Positions 17,917 through 27,511 are shown, counted from the stretch's first letter. The stretch is 64,000 nt of DNA from Io17-Chloro-G2 sp965226825 (GCA_965226825.1 CBDDED010000003.1:1240001-1304000), one strand, 5' to 3'. The notes: a model not told the origin generated them from the sequence alone. A program made the numbers and translations.

Positions 17917-19074
17917 ATGAAAATTCACGAATACCAGGCTAAAGAGCTGTTTGCCAAGTACGGCATCCCGGTTCCCAATGGGCAAGCGGCGTCAGACCCC
18001 GACCAAGCCGCCCAAGCTGCCGCTCAGATTGGGGGCAGGGCCGTCATCAAAGCCCAGGTCCACGCCGGCGGCCGGGGCCGCGCCGGCGGGATCCAGGTGG
18101 CCAACTCATCGCAGGAAGCGCAGGCCTACGCAACCCAATTGTTGAGCCGCAACCTGTTTACCGCCCAGACCGGCCCCAACGGCGCGCCGGTCCACCAGGT
18201 ACTCGTCGAAGAACCCGCGGCAATTGCCCGGGAGATCTACCTGGCAATAACCATCGACCGGGTCCACCGCCTGCCGGTGATGATCGCCAGCGCCTCCGGG
18301 GGCGTGGAGATAGAGGAAACGGCTGCTTCCAATCCCGAGGCCATAGCAACGGAGGCGATTGACCCGGTCCTGGGGTTGATGCCGTTCCAGATTCGAAGGC
18401 TGACCGCAAGGCTCGAGTTGGACTCAGCGTTAGCCCGTTCAGCTGCCCAGGTCATGACCTCCATGTACCGCCTCTTCGTGGAAGCCGACTGCTCTTTGGT
18501 GGAGATCAATCCCCTGGTCGTCACTTCCGACGGCAACCTTCTGGCCTTGGATGCCAAGGTTAACCTTGAAGACGACGCTCTGTTCCGGCATCCGGACTTG
18601 AAAGACCTGGCCGACCCCTCCCAGGAAAACGAACTGGAGAACCGTGCCTCGGACATGGACGTCGCCTACGTGAAACTGGACGGCAACGTCGGTTGTTTGG
18701 TCAACGGCGCCGGCCTGGCTATGGCCACTATGGACATCATAGCCGCCCGGGGAACCACAGCGGCCAATTTTCTGGACGTAGGCGGCGGCGCCAGCGTGGA
18801 AAAGGTCGCTGATGCGGTGAAAATCATCCTCGACGACAATGACGTCGACCGGGTCTTGGTAAACATTTTCGGCGGCATATTGCGGTGCGACATCGCCGCT
18901 GAGGGAATTGTCAAAGCCTACGAGGAAGAAGGTTCACGCCTGCCAATGGTGGTCAGGATGCTGGGCACCAACGTGGATCAAGGCAAGTCCACCTTGCGGG
19001 ATTCGGGCTTACCCGTGACCCTCGTAGACACTCTGACCGAGGCCGCCGACGCCATTTCGCAAATCGGACCATAA
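17917..19074 (+). CDS. sucC: Succinate-CoA ligase [ADP-forming] subunit beta
   Basis: A 385-residue ATP-grasp subunit of succinyl-CoA synthetase (TCA cycle), which makes ATP from succinyl-CoA. It begins MKIHEYQAKELFAKYGIPVP, as the family does. Nucleotide binding is by KAQVHAGGRGRAGGI. VEINPLVVTSDGNLLALDAK and the C-terminal CoA-ligase domain (GAGLAMATMDIIAARG, NIFGGILRCDIAAEGI) complete it. sucD follows after 62 bp on the same strand. The length matches sucC fully. Confidence 0.96.
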   Translation: MKIHEYQAKELFAKYGIPVPNGQAASDPDQAAQAAAQIGGRAVIKAQVHAGGRGRAGGIQVANSSQEAQAYATQLLSRNLFTAQTGPNGAPVHQVLVEEPAAIAREIYLAITIDRVHRLPVMIASASGGVEIEETAASNPEAIATEAIDPVLGLMPFQIRRLTARLELDSALARSAAQVMTSMYRLFVEADCSLVEINPLVVTSDGNLLALDAKVNLEDDALFRHPDLKDLADPSQENELENRASDMDVAYVKLDGNVGCLVNGAGLAMATMDIIAARGTTAANFLDVGGGASVEKVADAVKIILDDNDVDRVLVNIFGGILRCDIAAEGIVKAYEEEGSRLPMVVRMLGTNVDQGKSTLRDSGLPVTLVDTLTEAADAISQIGP

Positions 19075-19136
19075 CCGCCGTCCCTTGGTCCGGCGGGCGC
19101 ACCCCAATTCCTGAGAACTGCGGAGACGACGCCGGC

Positions 19137-20021
19137 ATGGGCATTCTGGTAGATGAACAGACCCGGGTGGTGGTTCAGGGCATTACCGGACGGGAAGGGC
19201 GATTCCACACCCAGGCCTGCATGGCCTACGGCGCCAACGTGGTCGCAGGCGTCACACCCGGCCGGGGAGGCCAGACGGTCGAAGAGACCGTCCCTGTTTT
19301 CGACACTGTAGAACAGGCCGTGGCGGAAACCGGCGCCAACGTGTCTTTGATTTTCGTGCCTGCGCCGTCCGCGATGGATGCGGTCGTGGAAGCGGCCGAG
19401 GCCGGGATTCCCCTGGTGGTCTGTATTTCCGAGGGTGTCCCCGTGTTGGACACTATCAGGGTGGCCGAATACCTGAAAACCAGATCAACCCGCCTGATCG
19501 GCCCAAATTGCCCCGGACTGATTAACCCCGGAGCATCCTGCAAGGTTGGCATCATGCCCGGCAATATTCATTTGCCCGGGCGGACCGGAGTTCTCTCCCG
19601 CAGCGGCACGTTGACCTATGAAGCCGTGTCCCAGTTGACCAATCTCGGCCTCGGCCAATCCGGTTGCGTGGGAATCGGAGGCGACCCGGTGATAGGGACC
19701 AACTTTGTAGACGTGCTGCGATTGTTCGATGACGATCCTGACACGGACCAGGTCGTGCTCATCGGCGAGATCGGGGGATCCATGGAGCAAGAGGCAGCCG
19801 AATACATCAAGGCCGAATTCACCAAGCCCGTGTGCGCCCTTGTCGTGGGGGCCACCGCTCCGCCCGGCAAGCGCATGGGCCACGCCGGGGCCATGATAAC
19901 CGGCGAAAGCGCCACCGTTGAGGCTAAAGTCAAAGCGCTGCGGGACGCGGGAGCGGTTATCATCCCCACTCCCGCCGACATTGGCGTCACCGCCCAATCC
20001 CTAATGGCGGCCACCATCTGA
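19137..20021 (+). CDS. sucD: Succinate-CoA ligase subunit alpha
   Basis: A 294-residue partner of SucC. It has a CoA-binding Rossmann domain (VVVQGITGREGRFHTQ ... GVTPGRGG), the ligase domain with PNCPGLINPG and GVLSRSGTLTYEAVSQL, and the phosphohistidine loop GKRMGHAGAMI, whose His carries the phosphate between CoA ester and nucleotide. The start MGILVDEQTRVVVQ is normal. It forms a sucCD operon. Confidence 0.96.
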   Translation: MGILVDEQTRVVVQGITGREGRFHTQACMAYGANVVAGVTPGRGGQTVEETVPVFDTVEQAVAETGANVSLIFVPAPSAMDAVVEAAEAGIPLVVCISEGVPVLDTIRVAEYLKTRSTRLIGPNCPGLINPGASCKVGIMPGNIHLPGRTGVLSRSGTLTYEAVSQLTNLGLGQSGCVGIGGDPVIGTNFVDVLRLFDDDPDTDQVVLIGEIGGSMEQEAAEYIKAEFTKPVCALVVGATAPPGKRMGHAGAMITGESATVEAKVKALRDAGAVIIPTPADIGVTAQSLMAATI

Positions 20022-20179
20022 CGGACTAGGCCACATCCCAACGCATCGCATTCTCGGGCAACTCGTAAGGGAAGTTAAGACGCCATACGCCGTGATCAGA
20101 AAGTCCCCGCTGGACTGTTAGCTGATATACTTGAAACCGCATCGAGGAAGTCCACGGCCTCAATAACACTCAGGTCCAG

Positions 20180-21652
20180 ATGGAATACGAAACAGTAATC
20201 GGGCTGGAAGTACACGTACAACTCCAGACCCAAAGCAAAATGTTCTGTTCTTGCCGCGCCGACTACCAGACCGCGCCGGCCAACCAAAGGGTTTGCCCAG
20301 TGTGCCTCGGGCTCCCGGGCACCCTGCCGGTGGCCAACCGCAAGGCGGTCGAATACACCATCATGACCGGCCTGGCCCTGGGCTGCCGCATTCCGGAATT
20401 CACCAAGTTCGACCGGAAGAACTACCCCTACCCGGACCTGATGAAAGGCTACCAGATTTCCCAGTACGACCTTCCCCTGGCGCTGGATGGACACTTGGAA
20501 TTCGAGACCGGCGGCCGCGCATACAACGTCGGCATCGAACGGGTGCACCTGGAAGAGGACGTAGCCAAGTTGCATCACCACCCATCGGCGGACGGCCAGG
20601 GCTACAGCCTGGTGGACGTTAACCGGTCCGGCGTCCCGCTGATGGAAGTGGTCAGCAAACCGGACATGTGCTCGGCGGAAGAAGCCAGGGAGTACCTGAC
20701 CACCCTGCACTCCATTCTCCAATATCTGGATGTGTCAACTGCCAACCTCCAGGACGGAAGCTTCCGCTGCGACGCCAACATAAGCCTGCGCCCCAAGGGC
20801 CACGAACGGCTGGGGTCCAAGGCCGAAGTCAAAAACATGAACAGCTTCCGCTCGGTCTTTTTGGCGCTGAAATACGAAGAAGAACGCCAGCGCAAAATCC
20901 TGGACCGGGGGGAAAGGGTGGCCCAGGAGACCCGCGGGTGGGTGGAAGAACGCAACGCAACGGTTTCGCAGAGGAGCAAAGAGCAAGCCCACGATTACCG
21001 GTACTTCCCGGAACCCGACCTGCCCCCCCTAACCATCGACCGGGAATGGGTAGCGGAAATCCAGGGAAGGCTGCCCGAGCTTGCCACCCAACGGCGCGCC
21101 CGTTTTGTGGAGCAATACCGCATTCCCGAAAAAGACGCCGGTCTACTGACTAACTCCAAGGACATGGCCGACTTCTACGAATCCGCGGTGGCGGCCGGTC
21201 TCAGGCGGAGCGGCGACAATGAAGGATTGGCCAAAAGCGTCAGCAACTGGGTGTTTGGAGACCTCAGCCGATTGTTGAACCTGGAAAATACCGGTATTGC
21301 GGAATCCAAAGTCACTCCGGATTACCTGGCGGAACTCGTTGGCCTGGTAGACCAGGGCGAAATCAACACCAACACCGCCAAAGACGTGCTGGAGCAGGTA
21401 TTCCAGGATGGCAAATCGCCTGCCCAGGTAGTCGCAGAGAAAGGATACTCTCAAATCGACGATACCTCAGTGGTGGAAGCGGCGGTGGGTGCGGCCATAG
21501 AAGCCAATCCCAAGGCTCTTGAGGACTACCGCAGCGGCAAGAGCGCCGCGGCCAAATTCCTGGTAGGCCAGGTGATGAAGAACACCAAAGGTCAGGCTAA
21601 GCCAGACCTCGTAAATCAGCTAGTTGAAGCGAGCCTCAAGGCGGCGAGTTAA
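20180..21652 (+). CDS. gatB: Asp-tRNA(Asn)/Glu-tRNA(Gln) amidotransferase subunit B
   Basis: A 490-residue GatB, the kinase/tRNA-binding subunit that activates misacylated Glu-tRNAGln or Asp-tRNAAsn before amidation. It starts MEYETVIGLEVHVQLQTQSK. Conserved blocks include CPVCLGLPGTLPV, DRKNYPYPDLMKGYQISQYD, VHLEEDVAKLHH and DVNRSGVPLMEVV. The zinc site Cys pair is in FCSCRAD with CPVC. The C-terminal helical and YqeY-like tail is complete. gatA and gatC are not in the window. secG follows after 10 bp. Confidence 0.96.
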   Translation: MEYETVIGLEVHVQLQTQSKMFCSCRADYQTAPANQRVCPVCLGLPGTLPVANRKAVEYTIMTGLALGCRIPEFTKFDRKNYPYPDLMKGYQISQYDLPLALDGHLEFETGGRAYNVGIERVHLEEDVAKLHHHPSADGQGYSLVDVNRSGVPLMEVVSKPDMCSAEEAREYLTTLHSILQYLDVSTANLQDGSFRCDANISLRPKGHERLGSKAEVKNMNSFRSVFLALKYEEERQRKILDRGERVAQETRGWVEERNATVSQRSKEQAHDYRYFPEPDLPPLTIDREWVAEIQGRLPELATQRRARFVEQYRIPEKDAGLLTNSKDMADFYESAVAAGLRRSGDNEGLAKSVSNWVFGDLSRLLNLENTGIAESKVTPDYLAELVGLVDQGEINTNTAKDVLEQVFQDGKSPAQVVAEKGYSQIDDTSVVEAAVGAAIEANPKALEDYRSGKSAAAKFLVGQVMKNTKGQAKPDLVNQLVEASLKAAS

Positions 21653-21662
21653 GGCGGACTAA

Positions 21663-21881
21663 ATGTTGCCCAATCTTCTGAACATCGTTCAGGTCCTGGT
21701 ATCCCTGCTCATCGTTATTGTGATTTTGAGCCAGGTCAAAGAAGGCGGCGGCGGCCTTTTTGGCGGCGGCCAGTCAACGGTCAGGACCCGCCGCGGCCTG
21801 GAAAAGACATTTTTCCAGTTCACAATTCTCCTGGGCGGACTGTTCCTGCTCATATCCATCTTCAGCGTCCGGCTGGCATAG
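21663..21881 (+). CDS. secG: Preprotein translocase subunit SecG
   Basis: A 72-residue two-helix membrane protein with SecG layout: helix 1 (VQVLVSLLIVIVILSQV), a Gly-rich loop KEGGGGLFGGGQSTVRTRRG that matches the SecG consensus, then helix 2 (FTILLGGLFLLISIFSV). It stabilises the SecYEG channel. It lies 10 bp after gatB and is probably co-transcribed. Confidence 0.92.
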   Translation: MLPNLLNIVQVLVSLLIVIVILSQVKEGGGGLFGGGQSTVRTRRGLEKTFFQFTILLGGLFLLISIFSVRLA

Positions 21882-22052
21882 AAACGCATCCTGGTAACAG
21901 CCAACCCTCGGCCCATCACGTACTCTAGTCCCATCGCGGACTCGCTTGACTCCCAGTCTTCTTGCCGCTGAGCCAATACCGGATTTTGTTGGCCTTCTGC
22001 GCCGCATGAGTCGGGATGAATCGAGAAGGTTCCCCCCGAGAAGGTTCCCACA

Positions 22053-22901
22053 TTGAATCCAGACCGTGACTACCACGGGATCATACTAACCACGGACTTC
22101 GGGGTAGGCGACCCCTACGTGGGCGTTATGAAGGGCGTGATCTTAGGGTTGAACCCTCTTGTCACCGTCATCGACCTGACCCATGGAATATCGCCCCAAA
22201 ACGTTCGTCAAGGGGCATTCATCCTCGGAGTGAACCACCGGTACTTCCCACAAAACGCGATTCACGTGGCAGTAGTCGACCCTGGAGTAGGAACCGAACG
22301 GCTTGCCATCCTGGTGCAGACGCCCTGGGGCCGGTTCCTGGCGCCGGACAACGGAATCTTGAGCAACGTCGTGTGGAATGCCGCGGATGATGCCTCCACC
22401 CTCGACGGCCCCACCCCGCTGCCTACCGACTGCACCGCCTACCGGCTTACCGAGCCTAGATTTTGGCTGAGTCCGGTGAGCGCCACCTTCCACGGCCGCG
22501 ATGTCTTTGCCCCGGCGGCCGCACACCTCTCATTAGGTGTTTCACCCCAAGAGATCGGTCGTCCCGTTTCCCACATATTCCGCTTGGCGGGGGCCCAACC
22601 TTCAGGACATTTACCAGGAATGGTGCTTGGCGAGGTAATCTACCAGGACAGCTTCGGCAACCTGGTGACCAACATAGACGCCTCCAGGTTGACTCCATCC
22701 GCCAGCCCCACGGTGCAAATCAAAACGCGTCGAATCCACGGCTTGAGCCGGACCTTCCACGACGGTAGCGTCCAGCCCGAGGACGGTTTGATTGCCCTGT
22801 TCGGAAGCCACGGCTACCTGGAGATTGTCGTCAGGGACGCCAGCGCTGCCCGCTTGCTGCAAGCCGGCGCCGGCGAGCCCGTGAAGGTCACCGGTTCCTG
22901 A
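22053..22901 (+). CDS. SAM hydroxide adenosyltransferase (SAM hydrolase, DUF62 family)
   Basis: A 282-residue member of the fluorinase/chlorinase-like superfamily. The common bacterial type splits S-adenosylmethionine to adenosine and methionine with water-derived hydroxide. Motifs: ILTTDFGVGDPYVGVMKG at the N-terminus, IDLTHGISPQNVRQGAF, HVAVVDPGVGTER and FLAPDNGILS, which carry the conserved Asp-Arg-His type catalytic set of the hydrolases. The C-terminal domain has GEVIYQDSFGNLVTNI. Translation begins with TTG at 22053 after GAGAAGG. No halogenase loop was identified, so hydrolase activity is the better guess. Confidence 0.85.
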   Translation: MNPDRDYHGIILTTDFGVGDPYVGVMKGVILGLNPLVTVIDLTHGISPQNVRQGAFILGVNHRYFPQNAIHVAVVDPGVGTERLAILVQTPWGRFLAPDNGILSNVVWNAADDASTLDGPTPLPTDCTAYRLTEPRFWLSPVSATFHGRDVFAPAAAHLSLGVSPQEIGRPVSHIFRLAGAQPSGHLPGMVLGEVIYQDSFGNLVTNIDASRLTPSASPTVQIKTRRIHGLSRTFHDGSVQPEDGLIALFGSHGYLEIVVRDASAARLLQAGAGEPVKVTGS

Positions 22902-22945
22902 CAGCAACGTCCCACGGGTCGGATAGCCATGCCCAGCCGACTCTA

Positions 22946-22973
22946 TTGACATGGGTTAGGGCCATGCTACCAT
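22946..22973 (+). promoter_or_regulatory. Sigma70-type promoter of the E1 alpha/beta operon
   Basis: A consensus TTGACA at 22946-22951, a 16-bp spacer and TACCAT at 22968-22973. It is about 80 bp before the E1 alpha start, leaving a moderate leader. Confidence 0.5.
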
Positions 22974-23057
22974 GAGGCTAACCCCTCCCCACTGGAGTCT
23001 CTGGAGAATCTTTGGAATTCCTGCAGGAATGAATTTTGGCATCTCAGTGGAGTCGTT

Positions 23058-24065
23058 ATGGACCTCGACCGGGACACACTGCTTAAGCTCTACACCACCA
23101 TGTCGCGCATTCGAAACTTCGAAGAGCGGGGCATCCCGGAAACCGGCCAGCGCCGAATGTCGGCATCGGTGCACTCCTCGGCGGGCCAGGAGGCAGTTCC
23201 CACCGGCGTGTGCGCCCACCTGACCAACGAAGATTATATCGGCAGCACCCACCGGGGCCACGGGCATTGCATCGCCAAGGGAGTGGACCCCAAGCTCATG
23301 ATGGCCGAACTCTTCGGGCGCGTGACCGGGCCCAACAAGGGCAAGGGCGGGTCAATGCACATCGCCGACATGAGCAAGGGAATGCTAGGCACCAACGGCG
23401 TCGTGGCGGCCAGCGTCCCTCTGGCGGTTGGAGCGGCCCTCACCTCCAAGCTGAAGAAACTCGGCCGGGTCGCGGTAGCATTTTTTGGGGACGGCGGAGC
23501 CAATCAAGGAGTGCTTCACGAGTCCATGAACCTGGCTTCGGTTTGGAAGTTGCCGGTGATTTTCTGTTGCGAGAACAACGGTTACGCCGAGTCCACGCCG
23601 GTGGAATACGGCCTGTCCGTCACCAACGTCTCTGACCGCGCCGCGGGATACAACATGCCCGGGATTCACGTCGACGGCATGGACGTTTTCGCGGTCTACG
23701 ATGCCGCAGGCCAGGCGGTAGCCCGCGCCCGCGCCGGCGATGGCCCTTCCCTGTTGGAGTGCCGGACCTACCGGTACTACGGCCACACGGTGTTCGACAA
23801 CCCCAGGACTTACCGCACCGAGGAAGAAGAGGCCCACTGGCGAGCCCGCGACCCGCTGAAACAATTTCGAGAGGCGGTCGTCCCCCAGGGAGACATCACT
23901 GCCGAGGAACTGGACCAGATCGACAAGGATTCGGAAAACTTGATGGAAGAGGCCATCAAGTTTGCTGACGAGAGCCCCATGCCCGAGCCGTTGGAAATCT
24001 ACGACGACGTTTATGTCAACTACCCAATGGAGTTGCTGAAACGCGGCACCAACATGGAGATTTAA
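23058..24065 (+). CDS. pdhA: 2-oxoacid (pyruvate/acetoin-type) dehydrogenase E1, alpha subunit
   Basis: A 335-residue thiamine-diphosphate E1 alpha, which decarboxylates a 2-oxoacid in a dehydrogenase complex. THRGHGHCIAKG and GGSMHIADMSKGMLGTNG are typical. The ThDP/Mg motif is GDGGANQGVLHESMNLA with the paired Asn in CENNGYAES. The size and GSMH block fit pyruvate or acetoin dehydrogenase rather than the branched-chain type, but the substrate cannot be fixed. E1 beta follows after about 110 bp. E2 and E3 are not in the window. Confidence 0.88.
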   Translation: MDLDRDTLLKLYTTMSRIRNFEERGIPETGQRRMSASVHSSAGQEAVPTGVCAHLTNEDYIGSTHRGHGHCIAKGVDPKLMMAELFGRVTGPNKGKGGSMHIADMSKGMLGTNGVVAASVPLAVGAALTSKLKKLGRVAVAFFGDGGANQGVLHESMNLASVWKLPVIFCCENNGYAESTPVEYGLSVTNVSDRAAGYNMPGIHVDGMDVFAVYDAAGQAVARARAGDGPSLLECRTYRYYGHTVFDNPRTYRTEEEEAHWRARDPLKQFREAVVPQGDITAEELDQIDKDSENLMEEAIKFADESPMPEPLEIYDDVYVNYPMELLKRGTNMEI

Positions 24066-24178
24066 CCGGCTGGCGAACCCGTCAAGAGGGTCAACACGTG
24101 CCGGGAACCCGCGACCCAATGACCGGCGTCGCAGCCACAACGTCAACAACACAGTCAACAACAAACGGGGAGACGACC

Positions 24179-25213
24179 ATGACCACAGCCACCGGTGTCA
24201 GGGAAATCCAATACCGGGAAGCCATTAATGAGGCAATACGCCAAGAAATGGAGCGTGACGAGTCGGTCATTATCATGGGTGAGGAAATCGCCGGCGGGGC
24301 TGGCCGCGAACACCTGGGAATTGTCGACGCCTGGGGCGGCCCTTTCCGCACGACCGTGGGACTGATTCAGCAGTTCGGCAACCAGCGGGTGCTGGACACC
24401 CCACTTTCGGAAGCCGCCTTTGTGGGCGCCGCCATCGGCGCCTCTTCTACCGGAATGCGAGCCATCGCAGAGCTTATGTTTGTAGACTTCGTGGGCGTGT
24501 GCATGGACCAACTCCTGAACAACGCCGCGAAAATGCGCTACATGTTCGGCGGCCAGGTCACAGTGCCCTTCACCCTCTTGACCCGTATCGGCGCCGGCTT
24601 CGGCAGCGCCGCCCAACACTCGGAGTCGTACTACTCCATTTTCAGCCACATCCCGGGTTTGAAAGGGGTCGCTCCTTCCGACCCTTACACCGCCAAAGGG
24701 CTGCTGATCGCCGCGATTCGGGACGACGACCCGGTGGTGTATTTTGAACACAAGGGATTGTACGGAAATACCGGTCAGGTGCCTGAGGAGCCCTACGAAA
24801 TCCCCCTGGGCAAAGCCCGAACCGTTAGGGAAGGGGCTGACATCACGCTGGTGGGCATTTCCCGAATGACCTGGGTCTGCACCGGAGCCGCCGAAGAACT
24901 CGCGAAAAGCGGTGTCGAAGCAGAGGTTGTCGACCTGTTGAGCATATCTCCCATAGACTATGACCACATTATCGAATCGGTCAAAAAAACCCACCGCCTG
25001 GTGGTGGTGGACGAAGACACTCCCATTTGCAGCATGGCATCGGAAATTTGCGCCCGGGTGGCCGAGGAAGCCTTTGACTACCTGGACGCGCCGCCGTCCC
25101 GGGTCACCGCCCCCCACACTCCGGTCCCTTACAGCCGTCCACTGGAAAACGTCTACGTTCCCAACGAGGCCAGAGTAATCAAAACCGTCCAGGGTCTGCT
25201 GGCCAGAGGTTAG
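24179..25213 (+). CDS. pdhB: 2-oxoacid (pyruvate/acetoin-type) dehydrogenase E1, beta subunit
   Basis: E1 beta, 344 residues from the ATG at 24179, which is preceded by GGGGAG 7 nt upstream. The frame stays open to 24098, but that extension is Thr/Asn-rich and not family-like. Motifs: REAINEAIRQEMERDESV, VIIMGEEIAGG, DTPLSEAAFVGAAIGA, and the C-terminal transketolase domain (ADITLVGISRMTWVCTGAAE, VVVDEDTPICSM). It pairs with E1 alpha. Its last 46 bp recur, diverged, at 28832-28877. A strong terminator follows. Confidence 0.9.
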   Translation: MTTATGVREIQYREAINEAIRQEMERDESVIIMGEEIAGGAGREHLGIVDAWGGPFRTTVGLIQQFGNQRVLDTPLSEAAFVGAAIGASSTGMRAIAELMFVDFVGVCMDQLLNNAAKMRYMFGGQVTVPFTLLTRIGAGFGSAAQHSESYYSIFSHIPGLKGVAPSDPYTAKGLLIAAIRDDDPVVYFEHKGLYGNTGQVPEEPYEIPLGKARTVREGADITLVGISRMTWVCTGAAEELAKSGVEAEVVDLLSISPIDYDHIIESVKKTHRLVVVDEDTPICSMASEICARVAEEAFDYLDAPPSRVTAPHTPVPYSRPLENVYVPNEARVIKTVQGLLARG

Positions 25214-25263
25214 CGGAGGCGCGGGAAAGCGCGACCGCCCATTCGAACAAAGGGAACAAAAGA

Positions 25264-25289
25264 AGGGGACAGGCTACGACCTGTCCCCT
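25264..25289 (+). terminator. Intrinsic terminator of pdhAB
   Basis: AGGGGACAGG (25264-25273) and CCTGTCCCCT (25280-25289) make a perfect 10-bp stem with a 6-nt loop, followed by CATGTTTTG. It is 50 bp past the pdhB stop and left of the IS element. Confidence 0.8.
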
Positions 25290-25344
25290 CATGTTTTGCC
25301 TACGCTTGCTAACCGAACCTGCCCCGATCTCCCATTGGATACTA

Positions 25345-26576
25345 GTAGACCATCAGTGTTGGATTGATGGGTAAAGGGACTTCAGTTTGATGCGTGCATC
25401 CTCGGTGGTAAAGCGCCAGTCCACTCGTATGCCGTCCCGGTTGCGCTGAGCCTGCCACGCTCCCACCTCCCGCCGCAGGATGCTTTGGTCCGGTATGCGC
25501 CGGTCCAGGCATTGCCGAACCATCACCCCAATTTCAATCTCGGCCATATCCAGCCAACTGCCATGCTTGGGAGTGTAGTGAATCTCTAACCGTTCGGCTA
25601 TGCGCCGCGCTTCGGCAGGTTCAAATTCCTCGTACAGCGAGGACGGGTGGTGGGTGTTCAAATTGTCCATCACCAGCACAATACGGTCCTTGTGCGGGTA
25701 GTCCTCGTCCACCAGTTGCTTGACCACCCGGGCCCAATCGGCTTTGGTACGCCGGTCCGTCACTTCCACCCGGCGCCACCCTTCCAGCGGAGCGAACAAC
25801 ATGAACAGGTTGCTCACCCCGTTGCGCTCGTATTCGTAATCGTAGGAGGCCGCTGCTCCAGGCTGGGCCGGACGCGGCCGGCGCGTCTCTTTCACCTGCT
25901 GTTTGCTGGTCTCGTCCAGGCAGACCAGGACTTCGTTGTCCCCATACCGGCGCTGATAGACTTCCAGCACGTCTTCCATCGCACAGACGAGCTCGGCGCT
26001 GCCTTGCAGAGGAATGCACCAGCATTCCTTCAGCCAAGGCTTGAGTTCGTTTTTTTGAGCGTCTGGCGCACCGTTTCAGTGCTGATGCTTTCCACTATCT
26101 CGCATTCGACCAGCCGGTGGGCCAACAGTTTCAGCGTCCAACCGGCCCGGCCTTCCGGCGCTTCTCCGCAGGCCAGGGCAATCAGGTGGGCTTCCCCTTG
26201 ACCGTCCAGTCGCTTCGGACGACGATTAAGCTGCCGCTTTCGTCCCAGCGCCGCCTCAATCCCTTCCTCCGCGCAACGCCGGCGCACCCGCTCCACCGTC
26301 GCGCGGCCAATCTGCAGGACCCGGGCAATGTCTTCATCCTTCATGGCCCCGTCCGCATGGACCTCATCACTCAGCAGCAGGATGCGCCCGTGGGTCTGCT
26401 TGTAAGCCGCCGCCCGGCCACGGGACACCAATGTCTTCAGTTCCTGCCGCTCCTCCGCACTCAGCTTGACCCGGTATCTCTTCATCGCCATCCCCTCCTC
26501 ACACGCCCCAATCCTCTTCGCCCTATGCTTGGTAGACTACTCTCGCTCAGTACTCAATTCAAAAATGTTCGACTAC
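25345..26576 (-). mobile_element. IS630-family insertion sequence
   Basis: About 1.23 kb. Terminal inverted repeats match at 20 of 26 positions (left: CTAGTAGACCATCAGTGTTG, from 25342; right, reverse strand: CTAGTAGTCGAACATTTTTG, ending at 26579). The ends are bounded by TA dinucleotides (25343-25344 and 26577-26578), the known IS630 target duplication. The transposase fills the inside. Both ends and the catalytic triad look intact. Confidence 0.85.
25353..26491 (-). CDS. IS630-family DDE transposase, read through a -1 frameshift
   Basis: Two overlapping frames on the minus strand. The first (26491-26030, 153 residues) holds the helix-turn-helix region (MKDEDIARVLQIGRATVERV). The second (ending 25353) holds the DDE domain: VCLDETSKQQ, VMDNLNTHHPSS and HGSWLDMAEIEIGV supply D, D and E. 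They join at a run of seven A (26050-26056 on the plus strand as T7). Slipping back one base gives TLKK then NELKPWLKECWCIPL, the normal family sequence. The fused protein is about 379 residues. Programmed frameshifting at A-runs is known in IS630 members; a sequencing indel is the alternative. Confidence 0.85.
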
Positions 26577-26942
26577 TAGGGCATTTCAATTGCCCCCATG
26601 ATTCTCGCCGCAGCACCCGTCGCGGTCATTCTCGTCGCAACGGGAATCCAGAGCCCTTTTGATGAGGAATCGTGCTAACCCAGGCGCTGAACGTGCCGTT
26701 TCGGGTGTGCCCGTTGGCATAACCCTGTCGGCCCAGGACGTGGGCCCTGGATTCTCGTCGCAACGGGAATGACGGGGGGTGGGCGGAACATTCCACGTGT
26801 GGGTGAGCGTCGTTACTCACCAAAAATGGTCTGGATTCCCACGGCGGTCAGAATATCGGGGGAACTTGCTGACAATTGATTGACCATGAATGTGCGTCAG
26901 GGCGTGATGCTCCCACGTTAAACTGTCTGCTACAATAACCGC
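26577..26942. other. Spacer right of the IS element
   Basis: Contains repeat copy C (26625-26773). The rest shows no gene. A possible -10 box TACAAT at 26931-26936 sits just before the ATG at 26943, too close for a ribosome site, so that ORF, if real, would be leaderless. Confidence 0.4.
26625..26773. repeat. Dispersed inverted repeat, copy C
   Basis: Left arm GTCATTCTCGTCGCAACGGG at 26625; right arm (reverse strand) GTCATTCCCGTTGCGACGAG ending at 26773. The arms are about 31 bp with a few mismatches, spaced as in copies A and B, but the middle differs and there are no 51-bp units. It begins 48 bp from the IS630 end. Confidence 0.65.
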
Positions 26943-27428
26943 ATGCCACCCGCAGGACAGACATCTAACAACCTCGGCTCCATAGCTGGCGCGGTCACCA
27001 AGTACGGCGTCCTGTTCGTGCTGGGAATACCGGTCCTTGCCCTCTTTGCTCTTCTTCTCGTGGGTAGCGCGTTGTTTCCCCTGATAGGGTCCGAGGCATG
27101 GGAACCGGCTACCAGCTTCAGCAGCGCGGTTGCCCTTCCTGTTGCCCATGACCTGCTCTGGGTAGGGTTGTTAGCGCTTTGGTTTCTCACCGTTGAAACA
27201 TTTGGCAGGGGGTTTCTCTCTCGGGCGCCTCTCTGCCTTGATGATGCCAGGCTCTTGTCGCGGGCGCGGCGTTTGACTTTGGGGACAATTCTACTTTTAT
27301 GCACAAATTCCTCGGTTTCGTCCCGCCTGATTGCTTTCCTGGATTCCGCACTGAATCCAGCCTCACCATCTCGGACTGGCGTTTCCACACCGGCCGCTTT
27401 GGCCGGCGCTGACCCCCTCCTCGAATAG
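26943..27428 (+). CDS. Hypothetical membrane protein, 161 residues
   Basis: No family recognised. It has two clear hydrophobic stretches (VLFVLGIPVLALFALLLVGS, about residues 23-42, and DLLWVGLLALWFLTVETFG, about 70-88), then a basic, Ser-rich tail (RAPLCLDDARLLSRARRL). No ribosome site precedes the ATG. The gene lies in the island between the IS630 element and the HNH gene. It could be a chance ORF; the hydrophobic pattern is the only support. Confidence 0.35.
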   Translation: MPPAGQTSNNLGSIAGAVTKYGVLFVLGIPVLALFALLLVGSALFPLIGSEAWEPATSFSSAVALPVAHDLLWVGLLALWFLTVETFGRGFLSRAPLCLDDARLLSRARRLTLGTILLLCTNSSVSSRLIAFLDSALNPASPSRTGVSTPAALAGADPLLE

Positions 27429-27511
27429 GCCTCTCTTCCTAACTCAAGGTTTCCGTCCGCTGGCTCCTTTGGTTGGCCCGTGGAGTAGATTGACGTCTGG
27501 AGGATTACCGA

